Numbered from the stretch's first letter, positions 17,043-26,866 are shown. The stretch: 64,000 bases of DNA from Kitasatospora xanthocidica (GCF_014656195.1 NZ_BNBY01000004.1:361790-425789), one strand, 5' to 3'. Notes: generated by a model not told the origin, from the sequence alone. A program made the numbers and translations.

Positions 17043-18817
17043 CAGGCGTCACCCTCCTGCTTGCCCTTGCCCAGCTTCGGGGCGTCGTACTTCGCCGGGG
17101 TCACACCGGCGAGGTGCTTGGCCGGCTCACCGTGGTTCTCCAGGTAGTCCAGCGCGGCGATCTCCGGGTGGTGGAGGTCGAAGGCCGGGGATTCGGAGCG
17201 GATCCGGGGCAGCGTGAGGAAGTTGTGCCGCGGCGGCGGGCAGGAGGTCGCCCACTCCAGCGAACGGCCGAAGCCCCACGGGTCGTCCACGGTGACCTTC
17301 TCGCCGTACTTGGCGGTCTTCCAGACGTTGTAGAGGAACGGCAGGATCGACAGGCCGAGCACGAAGGAGCCGATGGTCGAGACGGTGTTCAGGGTGGTGA
17401 AGCCGTCCGAGGCCAGGTAGTCGGCGTAGCGGCGGGGCATGCCCTCCGCGCCGAGCCAGTGCTGCACCAGGAAGGTGGTGTGGAAGCCGAAGAACAGCGT
17501 CCAGAAGGTGATCTTGCCGAGGCGCTCGTCCAGCATCTTGCCGGTCATCTTCGGCCACCAGAAGTGGAAGCCGGCGAACATCGCGAAGACGACGGTGCCG
17601 AAGACCACGTAGTGGAAGTGGGCGACGACGAAGTACGAGTCCGAGACGTGGAAGTCGATCGGCGGGGAGGCCAGCAGGACACCGGTCAGACCACCGAAGA
17701 GGAAGGTGACCAGGAAGCCGACCGTCCAGAGCATCGGGGTCTCGAAGCTCAGCGAGCCCTTCCACATGGTGCCGACCCAGTTGAAGAACTTCACCCCGGT
17801 CGGGACCGCGATCAGGAAGGTCATGAAGGAGAAGAACGGCAGCAGCACCTGCCCGGTGACGTACATGTGGTGCGCCCACACCGTCACCGACAGGCCGGCG
17901 ATCGCGATGGTGGCCGCGATCAGGCCGGAGTAGCCGAACATCGGCTTGCGGCTGAAGACCGGGATGATCTCCGAGACGATACCGAAGAACGGCAGCGCGA
18001 TGATGTACACCTCGGGGTGGCCGAAGAACCAGAACAGGTGCTGCCAGAGCATCGCCCCGCCGTTGGCCGGGTCGAAGACGTGGGCACCGAACTTGCGGTC
18101 GGCCTCCAGGGCGAACAGCGCGGCGGCCAGGACCGGGAAGGCCAGCAGGACCAGCACCGAGGTCAGCAGGACGTTCCAGACGAAGATCGACATCCGGAAC
18201 ATCGTCATGCCGGGGGCGCGCATGCAGATGATCGTGGTGATGAAGTTGACCGCACCGAGGATCGTGCCGAAGCCGGAGAAGGCCAGGCCCATGATCCACA
18301 TGTCGCCGCCGATGCCCGGCGAGTGCACCGCGTCCGACAGCGGGGAGTAGGCGAACCAACCGAAGTTGGCAGCGCCGTTCGGAGTCAGGAAGCCCGCCAC
18401 CGCGATGGTCGAACCGAAGAGGTACAGCCAGTACGCGAACATGTTCAGACGCGGGAAGGCCACGTCCGGGGCGCCGATCTGCAGCGGCATGATCCAGTTG
18501 GCGAAGCCGGCGAACAGCGGCGTCGCGAACATCAGCAGCATGATCGTGCCGTGCATCGTGAACGCCTGGTTGAACTGCTCGTTCGACAGGATCTGGGTCC
18601 CGGGACGAGCCAGCTCGGCGCGCATGACCAGGGCGAGGATGCCGCCGATCAGGAAGAAGGCGAACGACGTGCCCAGGTACAGGGTGCCGATCGTCTTGTG
18701 GTCAGTGGTCGTCAACCACTTGATGATGGTCGAACCCGGCTTCCGGGTCCGCTGCGCCCCGACCGTGACGGCCTCGGCGCCCCCGCCGGCCGCGGCGGGC
18801 TCGTTGAGGATGGTCAC
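17042..18817 (-). CDS. ctaD: Cytochrome c oxidase subunit I (aa3)
   Basis: The 591-aa catalytic subunit of the aa3 heme-copper oxidase, with twelve membrane helices. The CuB His-Tyr pair is in [14 protein letters not shown] and the other CuB histidines are in [10 protein letters not shown]. The heme ligands lie in FTMHGTIM and in [11 protein letters not shown], and the K-channel region follows. It reduces oxygen to water and pumps protons. The start overlaps the ctaC stop by 4 nt. Confidence 0.98.
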   Translation of the reverse strand: MTILNEPAAAGGGAEAVTVGAQRTRKPGSTIIKWLTTTDHKTIGTLYLGTSFAFFLIGGILALVMRAELARPGTQILSNEQFNQAFTMHGTIMLLMFATPLFAGFANWIMPLQIGAPDVAFPRLNMFAYWLYLFGSTIAVAGFLTPNGAANFGWFAYSPLSDAVHSPGIGGDMWIMGLAFSGFGTILGAVNFITTIICMRAPGMTMFRMSIFVWNVLLTSVLVLLAFPVLAAALFALEADRKFGAHVFDPANGGAMLWQHLFWFFGHPEVYIIALPFFGIVSEIIPVFSRKPMFGYSGLIAATIAIAGLSVTVWAHHMYVTGQVLLPFFSFMTFLIAVPTGVKFFNWVGTMWKGSLSFETPMLWTVGFLVTFLFGGLTGVLLASPPIDFHVSDSYFVVAHFHYVVFGTVVFAMFAGFHFWWPKMTGKMLDERLGKITFWTLFFGFHTTFLVQHWLGAEGMPRRYADYLASDGFTTLNTVSTIGSFVLGLSILPFLYNVWKTAKYGEKVTVDDPWGFGRSLEWATSCPPPRHNFLTLPRIRSESPAFDLHHPEIAALDYLENHGEPAKHLAGVTPAKYDAPKLGKGKQEGDA

Positions 18818-19668
18818 TTCTCTTCACTTCCCATGGTGATGAGGCCGGAGGGCACCGCACCGTTCTGACCCTTGGCGCGAAGCTCGGCCAGGTGCTTGTC
18901 GTAGTCGGCGCGGTCGACGACCTTGACGTTGAACAGCATGCGCGAGTGGTCGGTGCCGCAGAGCTCGGCACACTTGCCCATGTACTCGCCCTTGACGGTC
19001 GGGGTGACCTCGAACTTGTTCACCACGCCCGGCACGACGTCCATCTTCATCATGAAGTTGACGGGCCAGAAGTCGTGGATGACGTCACGCGAGGTCAGAC
19101 GGAACTGCACCGTCTCGTTGACCGGCAGCCAGAGCGTCGGCACGTCCTTGGGGGTGCCGACCTCGTACGCGGCGTCCTTGTTGGCCGGGTCAGGGGTCTC
19201 GGTGTTCTCGTAGTTGAACGCCCAGCTCCACTGGAAGCCGACCACGTTGACGTAGTGCTGCGGCTTCTCGGAGACGTGCGTCAGCTTGTTCTCGTCGCGG
19301 GCGACGAAGTAGAAGAGCACCGAGACGATGATGATGGGGACCGCGGTGTAGAGCGCCTCGATGGGCACGTTGTACCGGGTCTGCGGGGGGATCTCCACGC
19401 CGGTGCGCTTGCGCCGGTGGAAGATCACGCTCCAGATGATCAGACCCCACATCAGTACGCCGACCACCAGCGCCGCGATCCAGGACCCCTGCCACATCTG
19501 GAGGACCATCGGCCCTTCCTTGGTGACGGGGCTCGGGAGGCCAAGCCTGGGGAGGTCGTTGGCCGAGCAGCCGGTGGCGGTCGCGATGACGAGGCCCAGT
19601 GCCAGCGCCTGAGGCAGCTTCCGCCGCATCGTGCGCCGCGGCGAGCGGTCGGAGCCGTTGGGACTCAC
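18814..19668 (-). CDS. ctaC: Cytochrome c oxidase subunit II (aa3)
   Basis: A 284-aa lipoprotein-type COX2. The N-terminal signal ends at a lipobox (ATATGCS). Two membrane helices follow (about 55-75 and 100-120), then a periplasmic-side cupredoxin domain with the CuA site: the distal His is in RDVIHDFW, and [12 protein letters not shown] gives two Cys, Glu, His and Met. It accepts electrons from QcrC. The GTG at 19668 (VSPNGSDRS) has GGAAGG upstream. The frame is open to 19881, but that extension lacks a ribosome-binding site. Confidence 0.95.
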   Translation of the reverse strand: MSPNGSDRSPRRTMRRKLPQALALGLVIATATGCSANDLPRLGLPSPVTKEGPMVLQMWQGSWIAALVVGVLMWGLIIWSVIFHRRKRTGVEIPPQTRYNVPIEALYTAVPIIIVSVLFYFVARDENKLTHVSEKPQHYVNVVGFQWSWAFNYENTETPDPANKDAAYEVGTPKDVPTLWLPVNETVQFRLTSRDVIHDFWPVNFMMKMDVVPGVVNKFEVTPTVKGEYMGKCAELCGTDHSRMLFNVKVVDRADYDKHLAELRAKGQNGAVPSGLITMGSEEK

Positions 19669-20031
19669 GTAGCGCCTTCCCGAAGTCTCGCCCGCCTTCG
19701 CGTCGCCCCGGGGAGGAGTGTGAGCCTCCACGGCGACCCGTCCACGGGCACGGTTTGAATGCTTATGCGGGCCAAACCCTACTCCAGCCTTATGCGCTCC
19801 TGACGGGCAGCCCCCGGTAACGCGCCGCCCGGTCGCCCGATCAGGCCCGGCAGGGGCTGCGCCGCAGGTCATCGTAGGCATTCGAGGTCCGTACGCCCGA
19901 TCGGGGGATGACCTCGGACAACGCCCGTGACGACCCGTCGGACGCGGACGAAGCGGACATTCGGGGTGATCGACTGACGGTGGGTGAGCCCGGCGAGCGG
20001 ACCCGGACCCGCCCCCGGTGTGTCGTTAAAT
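19669..20031. other. 363-bp divergent intergenic region (ctaC / cysteine desulfurase)
   Basis: No gene is supported. It must hold the ctaCDF promoter and that of the divergent desulfurase-TusA gene. A small AT-richer patch (TTTGAATGCTTATG, near 19754) is the most promoter-like stretch on the ctaC side. No clear Shine-Dalgarno precedes the desulfurase start. Confidence 0.4.
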
Positions 20032-21564
20032 GTGACCGTGTACTTCGACGCGGCCTCGACGGCCCCTCTGCACCCCGTCGCGCGGCAGGCGCTGACCGCC
20101 GCCCTGGACGAGGGCTGGGCCGATCCGGCCCGGCTGTACCGCTCCGGCCGGCAGGCCCGGATGCTGCTGGACGCCGCCCGCGAGACGGTCGCCGCGGTGC
20201 TGGGCGCGCGGGCCGACGAGATCGCCTTCACCGCGAGCGGCACCCAGGCCGTCCAGCTCGGCCTGCTCGGCGCCCTGACCGGCCACCGGCGGCGCGGCGC
20301 CCACCTGGTGCACTCCGCGGTGGAGCACTCCAGCGTGCTGCACGTCGCCGAACGCCACGAGGCGGGCGGGGGCGAGGTCTCGGTGGTGCCGGTCGACCGG
20401 GGCGGACGGGTCGACCCGGCGGCCTTCGGCGCGCTGCTGCGGCCCGACACCGCGCTGGCCGCGCTGCAGAGCGCCAACCACGAGGTGGGCACGGTCCAGC
20501 CGGTCGGCGAGGTCGCCGAGCTGTGCGCCGCGGCCGGCGTCCCGCTGCTGGTGGACGCGGCGCAGAGCGCGGGCCGGACGGACGTCCCGGCGGGCTGGTC
20601 GCTGCTGACCGCGAGCGCGCACAAGTGGGGCGGCCCGGCGGGGGTCGGGGTGCTGGCGGTGCGCAAGGGCGTCCGCTACTCCTCGCCGCTGCCGGCCGAC
20701 GAACGCGAGGGCGGCAGGGTGCCCGGCTACGTCAACGTCCCGGCGATCGTGGCCGCGGCCGCTTCGCTGCGCGCCGTACGGGCCGAGGCCGACCGGGAGA
20801 ACGCCCGGCTGCACGCGCTGGTGGAACGGATCCGGGCCCGGGTGCCGCGCCTGGTGCCCGAGGTCGAGGTGGTCGGCGACCCGGTGCGGCGGCTGCCGCA
20901 CATCGTCACCTTCTCCTGCCTGTACGTCGACGGCGAGGTGCTGCTGACCGAGCTGGACCGGGCCGGCTTCGCGGTCTCCTCCGGCTCCTCCTGCACCTCC
21001 TCCACGCTGACGCCCAGCCATGTGCTGGCGGCGATGGGGGTGCTCACCGAGGGCAACGTCCGGGTCTCGCTGCCGTACGGAACGGCCGAGGCCGACGTGG
21101 ACCGCTTCCTCGCGGTGCTGCCCGACCTGGTGGCCGGCGTCCGGGCGCCGCTCGGGCTGGACCTGCCGGCCCCGGAGGCCTCCACGGCTTCGGCTGAGCT
21201 GCCGCCCCGAGCCGAAGGGCGCGCCGGTGCCGTAAATGACGAGCGACAAGCGACCGACGAAGGAGGGAGTGCGGGAGGGAGGACTGTCGGCGCCGGGTCC
21301 GAGCGCCCGGAGGCGAGCGGGCGAGTCACAGTCATCGACGCCCTGGGCAAGCGGTGTCCGCTGCCGGTGATCGAGCTGGCGAAGCGGATCGGCGAGGTGC
21401 CGGAGGGCGGCACGGTCGCGGTGCTGGCGGACGACGAGGCGGCCCGGCTGGACATCCCGGCCTGGTGCGGGATGCGCGGGCACGAGTACGCGGGCGAGGC
21501 CCCGGCCGCCGACTACGGCGGCGACCGGGGCTCGGCCTACCTCGTGGTGCGGCGGACTACTTGA
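20032..21564 (+). CDS. Cysteine desulfurase-TusA fusion protein
   Basis: A 510-aa two-domain protein. Residues 1-378 are a cysteine desulfurase with EHSSVLH, LLVDAAQSAGR, Schiff-base Lys198 (SAHKWGG) and the active-site loop Cys321 (SSGSSCTSST). Residues 432-510 are a TusA-like sulfur carrier with C442 in the RCPLPVIELAKRI motif. Together they could take sulfur from cysteine and load it onto the carrier Cys in one polypeptide. The linker (about 381-430) is low in complexity and is encoded by a copy of a dispersed repeat. The start is uncertain: GTG 20032 or 20038 both precede VYFDAAST. It overlaps the kinase gene tail to tail by 8 bp. Confidence 0.9.
   Translation: MTVYFDAASTAPLHPVARQALTAALDEGWADPARLYRSGRQARMLLDAARETVAAVLGARADEIAFTASGTQAVQLGLLGALTGHRRRGAHLVHSAVEHSSVLHVAERHEAGGGEVSVVPVDRGGRVDPAAFGALLRPDTALAALQSANHEVGTVQPVGEVAELCAAAGVPLLVDAAQSAGRTDVPAGWSLLTASAHKWGGPAGVGVLAVRKGVRYSSPLPADEREGGRVPGYVNVPAIVAAAASLRAVRAEADRENARLHALVERIRARVPRLVPEVEVVGDPVRRLPHIVTFSCLYVDGEVLLTELDRAGFAVSSGSSCTSSTLTPSHVLAAMGVLTEGNVRVSLPYGTAEADVDRFLAVLPDLVAGVRAPLGLDLPAPEASTASAELPPRAEGRAGAVNDERQATDEGGSAGGRTVGAGSERPEASGRVTVIDALGKRCPLPVIELAKRIGEVPEGGTVAVLADDEAARLDIPAWCGMRGHEYAGEAPAADYGGDRGSAYLVVRRTT
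21210..21325 (+). repeat. Dispersed GC-rich repeat, copy B (inside a reading frame)
   Basis: Matches the reverse complement of 8156-8274 almost end to end. Here it is in frame in the desulfurase-TusA gene and encodes the linker (PRAEGRAGAV ... GAGSERPEASGR). Copy A is intergenic, so the simplest reading is that the element inserted or spread and was kept in frame. Confidence 0.8.
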
Positions 21565-22534
21565 CCAGGTGCGCGCGGATCTCGGCGGCCGCCTCGGCGC
21601 CGTAGCTGTCCTCGAAGCGCTTCAGGAAGCCGGTCGGGCGCAGCTCGTACTCCTGGGTGCCGACGGTCTCGATGACCAGGGTGGCGAGCATGCAGCCGAG
21701 CTGGGCGGAGCGCTCCAGGTCGAGGTCCCAGGACAGACCGGCCAGGAAGCCGGCCCGGAAGGCGTCGCCGACGCCGGTCGGGTCGACCTTGGCCTCCTCC
21801 TGGGCGCAGCCGACCAGGATCGCGGCCTCGCCCTTGCGCTCGATCCGGACGCCCTTGCTGCCGAGGGTGGTGATCCGGGTGCCGACGCGGGTCAGCAGCT
21901 CCTCGGCGTCCCAGCCGGTCTTGGTCTCGATCAGCGCGGCCTCGTACTCGTTGGTGAAGAGGTACGCGGCGCCGTCCACGATCTCGCGGATGTCGTCGCC
22001 CTCCAGGCGGGCCAGCTGCTGGGAGGGGTCGGCGGCGAAGGCGTAGCCGCGGGTACGGCACTCCTGGGTGTGGCGGACCATGCCCTGCGGGTCGTCGGCG
22101 CCGATCAGGACGAGGTCCAGGCCGCCGACCCGGTCGAAGATCGGCTTCAGCTCGATGCTGCGGGCCTCGGCCATGGCGCCCGTGTAGAACGAGGCGATCT
22201 GGTTGTGGTCCTCGTCCGTGGTGCACATGAAGCGGGCGGTGTGCCGGGTCTCGGAGATGTGGACGGAGTCGCAGTCCACGTTGTTGCGCTCCAGCCAGCT
22301 GCGGTACTCGGCGAAGTCCGCGCCGGCGGCACCGACCAGGACCGGGCGGAGCCCGAGCACACCCATGCCGAAGGCGATGTTCGGGGCGACCCCGCCGCGG
22401 CGGATGTCCAGGGTGTCGACCAGGAAGGACAGCGACACGGTGTGCAGCTGCTCGGCGACGAGCTGGTCGGCGAACCGGCCGGGGAACGTCATCAGGTGGT
22501 CGGTGGCGATCGAGCCGGCGACGGCGATACGCAC
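21557..22534 (-). CDS. PfkB-family carbohydrate/adenosine kinase
   Basis: A 325-aa ribokinase-like enzyme. The N-terminal substrate region reads IAVAGSIATDHLM with an RRGGVAPNIAFGM di-glycine hinge. The C-terminal PfkB signature DPTGVGDAFRAGF contains the catalytic Asp and anion hole. The sequence pattern leans to the adenosine-kinase-like subgroup, but the substrate cannot be read from the sequence. The GTG start at 22534 has GGAG about 9 nt upstream. The frame is open to 23128 without a site or family-like residues. Confidence 0.88.
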   Translation of the reverse strand: MRIAVAGSIATDHLMTFPGRFADQLVAEQLHTVSLSFLVDTLDIRRGGVAPNIAFGMGVLGLRPVLVGAAGADFAEYRSWLERNNVDCDSVHISETRHTARFMCTTDEDHNQIASFYTGAMAEARSIELKPIFDRVGGLDLVLIGADDPQGMVRHTQECRTRGYAFAADPSQQLARLEGDDIREIVDGAAYLFTNEYEAALIETKTGWDAEELLTRVGTRITTLGSKGVRIERKGEAAILVGCAQEEAKVDPTGVGDAFRAGFLAGLSWDLDLERSAQLGCMLATLVIETVGTQEYELRPTGFLKRFEDSYGAEAAAEIRAHLVK

Positions 22535-22812
22535 GGAAGGTCTCCTCAGGGTGGCTGCTGTGCCAGCGGGCAGGCGGGGGTGAACCCACTCACGGTACCC
22601 GGCCACCGGAGGTGCCCCGGCAAGAGTGCCGCAAGTTGCCGCCCTCACGGCCATCGTGGCACCCGTCGCCGTCGAACGTGTACTACCTCCGGGTAGCACT
22701 GGTGGGCGGGCGGAGGCCGTCCTAGGGTCGCCCTCAGGAGGCCCGCCGCGCGGGCGGGCCCCGACGTCGACCGTGGCAGTGTCGCCACGGCTCCCGATCG
22801 GAGCGATGCCCG

Positions 22813-23019
22813 ATGATGACCGACCACTCCCCGTTGTCCGCCCGGCGGGCCGAGGACGGCGAGACCCTCGACGCCCTGGTGGACTCCTCCCGGCGGCTGC
22901 GCCGGTTCTGGCCGCTGCTGGTGGCCGGCCCGGAGCCGACGGCCCCGGTGTCGGCCGGCCTGCGGGTGCCGTCCGGGGCGCAGCGGGTGGTCGCGGGGAT
23001 GGCCGAGTACGGCTTCTGA
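22813..23019 (+). CDS. Small hypothetical protein (68 aa)
   Basis: Not recognised. MMTDHSPLSARRAEDGETL, a short helical RR-rich core (DSSRRLRRFWPLLVAG), then a C terminus ending VVAGMAEYGF. It has good third-position GC and a plausible GGAG upstream. It lies alone between the kinase (divergent) and a lipoprotein gene on the same strand. Confidence 0.5.
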   Translation: MMTDHSPLSARRAEDGETLDALVDSSRRLRRFWPLLVAGPEPTAPVSAGLRVPSGAQRVVAGMAEYGF

Positions 23020-23154
23020 GCCGCGGCCCGATCCAACCGCCGGCGAATCGAACCGCCGACGAATCGAAGCGGAACCGGATCCGCCCGGAGCACGTCACAT
23101 CCGCGCGGAGCGGCCGAGGAGGCCGCACCGCTGAGCTCTCGGGAGGATGTGCAG

Positions 23155-23838
23155 ATGGATCTGGAGACGATGCCCCGGCGTGGTCGGCGGACGGCGGCCC
23201 TGGCGGCTCTGGCGCTGGCGGCGGTGGTGACGGTGGCCGGGTGCAACGGGGACGGGAAGCCGGCCTCGGACTCGGCGACGAGCGGCTCGGCCTCGGCGAG
23301 CGCCTCCCCGCAGGCCCCGGTTCCCTCCGGCAGCCCCTCCGCGGCGGCTCCGACCGGCAGCCCCTCGGACACCGGCCGGCCGTCGGCGCCGCCGACCGAT
23401 TTCGTGCCCACCCCGGCCTCGCCCGCTCCCGGGCAGCCGGTGCCGGGCACTCCCCCGGTCAACGGGATCGCACCGGGCGAGCCGAACCCCAACGGTTCGG
23501 GCTCGGGCTCGCCGGCCCGTCCGCCGGTGGCCTACCGGGTGGACGGCACCACCAAGCTGACCGTCTACTTCTTCGGCGGGGTCTGCACGAAGTACGCGCT
23601 GAAGGCGGACGAGTCGCAGCCGGGCCGGGTGGACGTCGTGGTGGTGCCGGGCCAGCCCGCCGTGCAGCCCGGGCAGGTCTGCAACGCGCTGGCCAAGCGG
23701 CAGTCGGTGGCGGCCGACCTGCGCTCGCCGCTGGCCGGCCGGACGGTGGTCGACAAGACCAGCGGCCAGGAGGTGCCGCTGGAGGCCGACCCGCACAGCG
23801 GGCCGGACCCGGTCACCCCGGACGTCGCCGGCCAGTAG
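23155..23838 (+). CDS. Secreted lipoprotein with Ser/Pro-rich stalk
   Basis: A 227-aa protein of unknown function. The signal ends in a lipobox (VVTVAGCNGDG, Cys about 30), so it is probably anchored on the outer face of the membrane. Residues 35-125 are a Ser/Ala/Pro/Gly-rich linker. The C-terminal domain (about 128-210, TTKLTVYFFGGVCTKYAL ... QPGQVCNAL) is compact with two Cys that could form a disulfide. ATG 23155 is chosen because GGGAGG lies 8 nt upstream. A 16-bp sequence (AACCGCCGGCGAATCG) occurs twice in tandem at 23035-23066, just upstream. Confidence 0.75.
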   Translation: MDLETMPRRGRRTAALAALALAAVVTVAGCNGDGKPASDSATSGSASASASPQAPVPSGSPSAAAPTGSPSDTGRPSAPPTDFVPTPASPAPGQPVPGTPPVNGIAPGEPNPNGSGSGSPARPPVAYRVDGTTKLTVYFFGGVCTKYALKADESQPGRVDVVVVPGQPAVQPGQVCNALAKRQSVAADLRSPLAGRTVVDKTSGQEVPLEADPHSGPDPVTPDVAGQ

Positions 23839-23858
23839 CGCCGCGGGCGCGGAGACGA

Positions 23859-23898
23859 CGAAGAGGCGGCCCCGGGAGCTCCCGGGGCCGCCTCTTCG
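23859..23898. terminator. Bidirectional terminator
   Basis: A perfect palindromic stem (CGAAGAGGCGGCCCCGGGAG and its complement) between the convergent lipoprotein and erpA genes, serving both. Confidence 0.85.
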
Positions 23899-23943
23899 CA
23901 GCTGGCCCAGCCGAAGCGGCGGGGCCAGCCGAACGCTGCGGGC

Positions 23944-24297
23944 CTAGCTGAACGAGTCGCCGCAGGCGCAGGAGCCGGTGGCGTTCGGGTTGTCGATCGT
24001 GAAGCCCTGCTTCTCGATGGTGTCGACGAAGTCGACGGTGGCGCCGCCCAGGTACGGGGCGCTCATCCGGTCGGTGACGACCTTCACACCGTCGAAGTCC
24101 TTGAGCACGTCGCCGTCGAGCGAGCGCTCGTCGAAGAACAGCTGGTAACGCAGGCCGGAGCAGCCGCCGGGCTGGACGGCGACGCGCAGCGCGAGGTCCT
24201 CGCGGCCTTCCTGCTCCAGCAGGGCCTTGACCTTGGCCGCGGCGGCATCGGTGAGGAGGATGCCACTCTCGACGGTGGTCTCGTCCTGGACGGTCAT
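23944..24297 (-). CDS. erpA: Iron-sulfur cluster insertion protein (HesB/IscA/ErpA type)
   Basis: A 117-aa A-type carrier that hands Fe-S clusters to apo-proteins. It has the three conserved cysteines: C46 (QPGGCSGLRY) and the C-terminal C110 and C112 (GSCACGDSF). The length is normal once the start is placed at MTVQDE (ATG 24297, GGGAG upstream). The frame stays open to 24447 without support. Client enzymes in this window could include NadA, LipA and QcrA. Confidence 0.92.
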   Translation of the reverse strand: MTVQDETTVESGILLTDAAAAKVKALLEQEGREDLALRVAVQPGGCSGLRYQLFFDERSLDGDVLKDFDGVKVVTDRMSAPYLGGATVDFVDTIEKQGFTIDNPNATGSCACGDSFS

Positions 24298-24531
24298 CTG
24301 CTTTCTCCCGGTCTTTGACGACGGTCTACCGCCAGTGCCAACCAACGGCCGTCCGGTTTCATTTCCGGGCGGCGATGGATTTCTTCGGCCTGTTCGGCTG
24401 ATTGTCCGTGGGCCGGGTGTGCCACCCGTGTTCCCTACGTTCCCCATGCTCGCACAACCCTGGCGGACCGGTCACCGCCCGAGCCCCGGATCCGGCCGAA
24501 CCGGCCCCGCGGCGGCCCGCCCGAGGCCAGG

Positions 24532-25401
24532 ATGGTCCGCATGATCCTTCGCCCGGTCAGGGACACCGCCGCGGACGCGGAGACCGTCCACGAACTGTCC
24601 GCCGCCGCGTTCGCCGACCCCGCCGGGGCCGGGCCGGCGCCCCAGCCGACGCCGTTGCGGCTGGCCCGCACCCGGCACCTGGCGCGCACCGATCCCGGCG
24701 GCTGCTGGCTGGCCTCGATCGACGGGGAGCCGGTCGGGGTGGTGCTGTCGATGCGGCGGGAGGGCCTGTGGTCGCCGTCCCTGTTCGCGGTCCGGCCGTC
24801 CGCGCAGGGCAAGGGCGTCGGACGGCTGCTGATGGAACGGGCGGCGGCGCACGCGAAGGGCTGCCTGCGCGGGATGGTCTGCGCCTCGGACTCCCCCGCG
24901 GCGGCACGGCGCTACCGGATGGCCGGGTTCACCCTGCACCCGGCGATGCGGCTGACCGGGCGGGTGGACCGGGCCGGGCTGATCGACCCCGGGGACATCC
25001 CGGTGCACCGCGGCAACGCCACCCACCTGCACCTGCTGGACTCGGTGGACCGGCGGCTGCGCGGGTCCGCGCACGGGCCCGACCACGAGCTGATGCTGGG
25101 CCACTTCGAGGAACTGCTGATCGCCGACGCGCTGGCCGGCAGCGGCTACTGCTACCGGGACGGCGGCGGGGTGCGGCTGCTGGCGGCCACCAGCAAGCGG
25201 ATCGCCGCCCGGCTGCTGCGCGAGGCGCTGGCCCGGGTGCCGGACGGGGTCGAGGCCCAGGTGGAGTTCCTGACCGCGGAGCAGGAGTGGGCGCTGGACG
25301 TCGGGCTGGAGGTCGGGCTGACGCCGCGGGCCGGCGGCTTCGTCGGGGTGCGCGGGATGCGGCCGCCGGCGCCGTACCTGCCGAGCGGGGCGTTCCTGTA
25401 G
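24532..25401 (+). CDS. GNAT-family N-acetyltransferase
   Basis: A 289-aa protein. The N-terminal half is a GNAT domain: GVVLSMRREGLWSPSLFAV, then the acetyl-CoA loop AQGKGVGRLLMERA, then RRYRMAGFTLHPAM. The C-terminal half (about 140-289) is a second, GNAT-like region (EVQVEFL-type strand, VGLEVGLTPRAGGFVGVRG), suggesting a tandem GNAT. The substrate is unknown. ATG 24532 has GAGG 5 nt upstream; ATG 24541 is possible. Confidence 0.85.
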   Translation: MVRMILRPVRDTAADAETVHELSAAAFADPAGAGPAPQPTPLRLARTRHLARTDPGGCWLASIDGEPVGVVLSMRREGLWSPSLFAVRPSAQGKGVGRLLMERAAAHAKGCLRGMVCASDSPAAARRYRMAGFTLHPAMRLTGRVDRAGLIDPGDIPVHRGNATHLHLLDSVDRRLRGSAHGPDHELMLGHFEELLIADALAGSGYCYRDGGGVRLLAATSKRIAARLLREALARVPDGVEAQVEFLTAEQEWALDVGLEVGLTPRAGGFVGVRGMRPPAPYLPSGAFL

Positions 25402-25429
25402 CGGCGGGAGGGAGCGCGGGCGGGAACGG

Positions 25430-25478
25430 GCACGGCCCCACCGGCTCCTCGGAACCTCAGGAGCCGGCGGGGCCGTGC
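25430..25478. terminator. Bidirectional terminator
   Basis: GCACGGCCCC and CCGGCTCCT pair with AGGAGCCGG and GGGGCCGTGC around a 9-nt loop, between the convergent GNAT and decarboxylase genes. Confidence 0.8.
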
Positions 25479-25498
25479 GCGGGAGCCTCGGGCCCCGG

Positions 25499-26866
25499 TC
25501 AGACCATGGTGTCCAGGATCTCCTTGACCATCTCCATGGTGGTGCCCGGGTGCAGGAAGGCGAAGCGGGCGACCGTCTCGCCGTCCCAGCCGGTGGGGGT
25601 GACGAAGCCGATCTGGTCCGCGAGCAGCTGCTGCGACCAGCGGTAGTAGTCCTCGTTGGTCCAGCCCGTGCGCTTGAAGCAGACGGCCGAGAGCTGCGGG
25701 TCGAACAGCAGCTCCAGGTGGTCGGTCTCACGGATCAGCTGCGCGGTCTCCCGGGCGAGCGTGAGGCCGGCCTCGATGGCGTCGGTGTAGGCCTGGACGC
25801 CGTGCACGGCGAGCGAGAACCAGAGCGGCAGGCCGCGGGCGCGCCGGGTCAGGTGGTAGGCGTAGTCGGTGGGGTTCCACTCGTCGCCCTCGGTGTGCAG
25901 GACGTCCAGGTAGGACGCGTCCTGGGTGTGCACGGCGCGGGCGAGCTGCGGGTTGCGGTAGATCAGCGCGGCGCAGTCGAAGGGGGCGAACAGCCACTTG
26001 TGCGGGTCGACCACGAAGGAGTCGGCGTGCTCGATGCCGTTGTAGCGCTCGCGCACCGAGGGGGCGAACAGGCCCGCGCCGCCGTAGGCGCCGTCCACGT
26101 GGAACCACAGGTCGCGCTCGCGGGCGACCTCGGCCAGGCCGGCGAGGTCGTCGACGATGCCCTCGTTGGTGGTGCCGCCGGTGCCGACGACCGCGATCAC
26201 CGTCTCGGGGTTCGGGTCGGCCGCCAGCGCGGCGCGCAGCGCCTCACCGGTGAATCGCCGGTTCACGGTCGGGACCTTGAAGGCCTCGACGCCGATGATG
26301 TTGAAGGTGTTCTTCACCGAGGAGTGCACCTGGTCGGCGACGGCTATCCGCAGCCGCGCCTCCGGGCCGACGCCCAGGCGGCGGCGGGCGGTGTCGCGGG
26401 CGACCACGAGGGCGGAGAGGTTGCCCGCCGAGCCGCCGGAGACGAAGGTGCCGCCGGCCGTCTCGGGCATGCCCGCGCGGTCGGCGATCAGGCGCAGCAC
26501 CTGGTTCTCGGCGGCGATCGCGCCGGCCGCCTCCAGCCAGGAGATGCCCTGCAGGGAGGCGCAGGAGACCACCATGTCGAACAGCAGCGCGGCCTTGGTC
26601 GGGGCGCACGGGATGAAGGACAGGTAGCGCGGGCTGTCGGCGGAGATGACCGCGCGGGACAGCTCGTGGTCGTAGAGCTTGAGCACGTCGGCCGGGTTGT
26701 TGCCGTCCTGGTTCAGCAGGCCGGACAGCTGGGCGCGCAGGTGCTCGCCGTCACCGGGGTGGTCGAGCGGGACGGGGTCGTACTGCAGCCGCTCCCGCAT
26801 GTAGTCGAAAACCAGGTCGACCAGTTCGTTGTCGGGCCGGTGCATGCGGTCGGGGGCTGCGGACAC
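25499..26866 (-). CDS. PLP-dependent amino-acid decarboxylase (group II)
   Basis: A 455-aa fold-type I decarboxylase of the aromatic-L-amino-acid / diaminobutyrate / glutamate decarboxylase group. Visible are SGGSAGNLSAL (143-153), the ring-stacking H181 (DQVHSSVKN), D258 (FHVDGAYGG) and the Schiff-base Lys290 (VVDPHKWLF). The length suits this group. The substrate (aromatic, diaminobutyrate or other) cannot be fixed from sequence alone. An Lrp/AsnC regulator lies upstream on the same strand, a common pairing for amino-acid catabolic genes. Confidence 0.9.
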   Translation of the reverse strand: MSAAPDRMHRPDNELVDLVFDYMRERLQYDPVPLDHPGDGEHLRAQLSGLLNQDGNNPADVLKLYDHELSRAVISADSPRYLSFIPCAPTKAALLFDMVVSCASLQGISWLEAAGAIAAENQVLRLIADRAGMPETAGGTFVSGGSAGNLSALVVARDTARRRLGVGPEARLRIAVADQVHSSVKNTFNIIGVEAFKVPTVNRRFTGEALRAALAADPNPETVIAVVGTGGTTNEGIVDDLAGLAEVARERDLWFHVDGAYGGAGLFAPSVRERYNGIEHADSFVVDPHKWLFAPFDCAALIYRNPQLARAVHTQDASYLDVLHTEGDEWNPTDYAYHLTRRARGLPLWFSLAVHGVQAYTDAIEAGLTLARETAQLIRETDHLELLFDPQLSAVCFKRTGWTNEDYYRWSQQLLADQIGFVTPTGWDGETVARFAFLHPGTTMEMVKEILDTMV

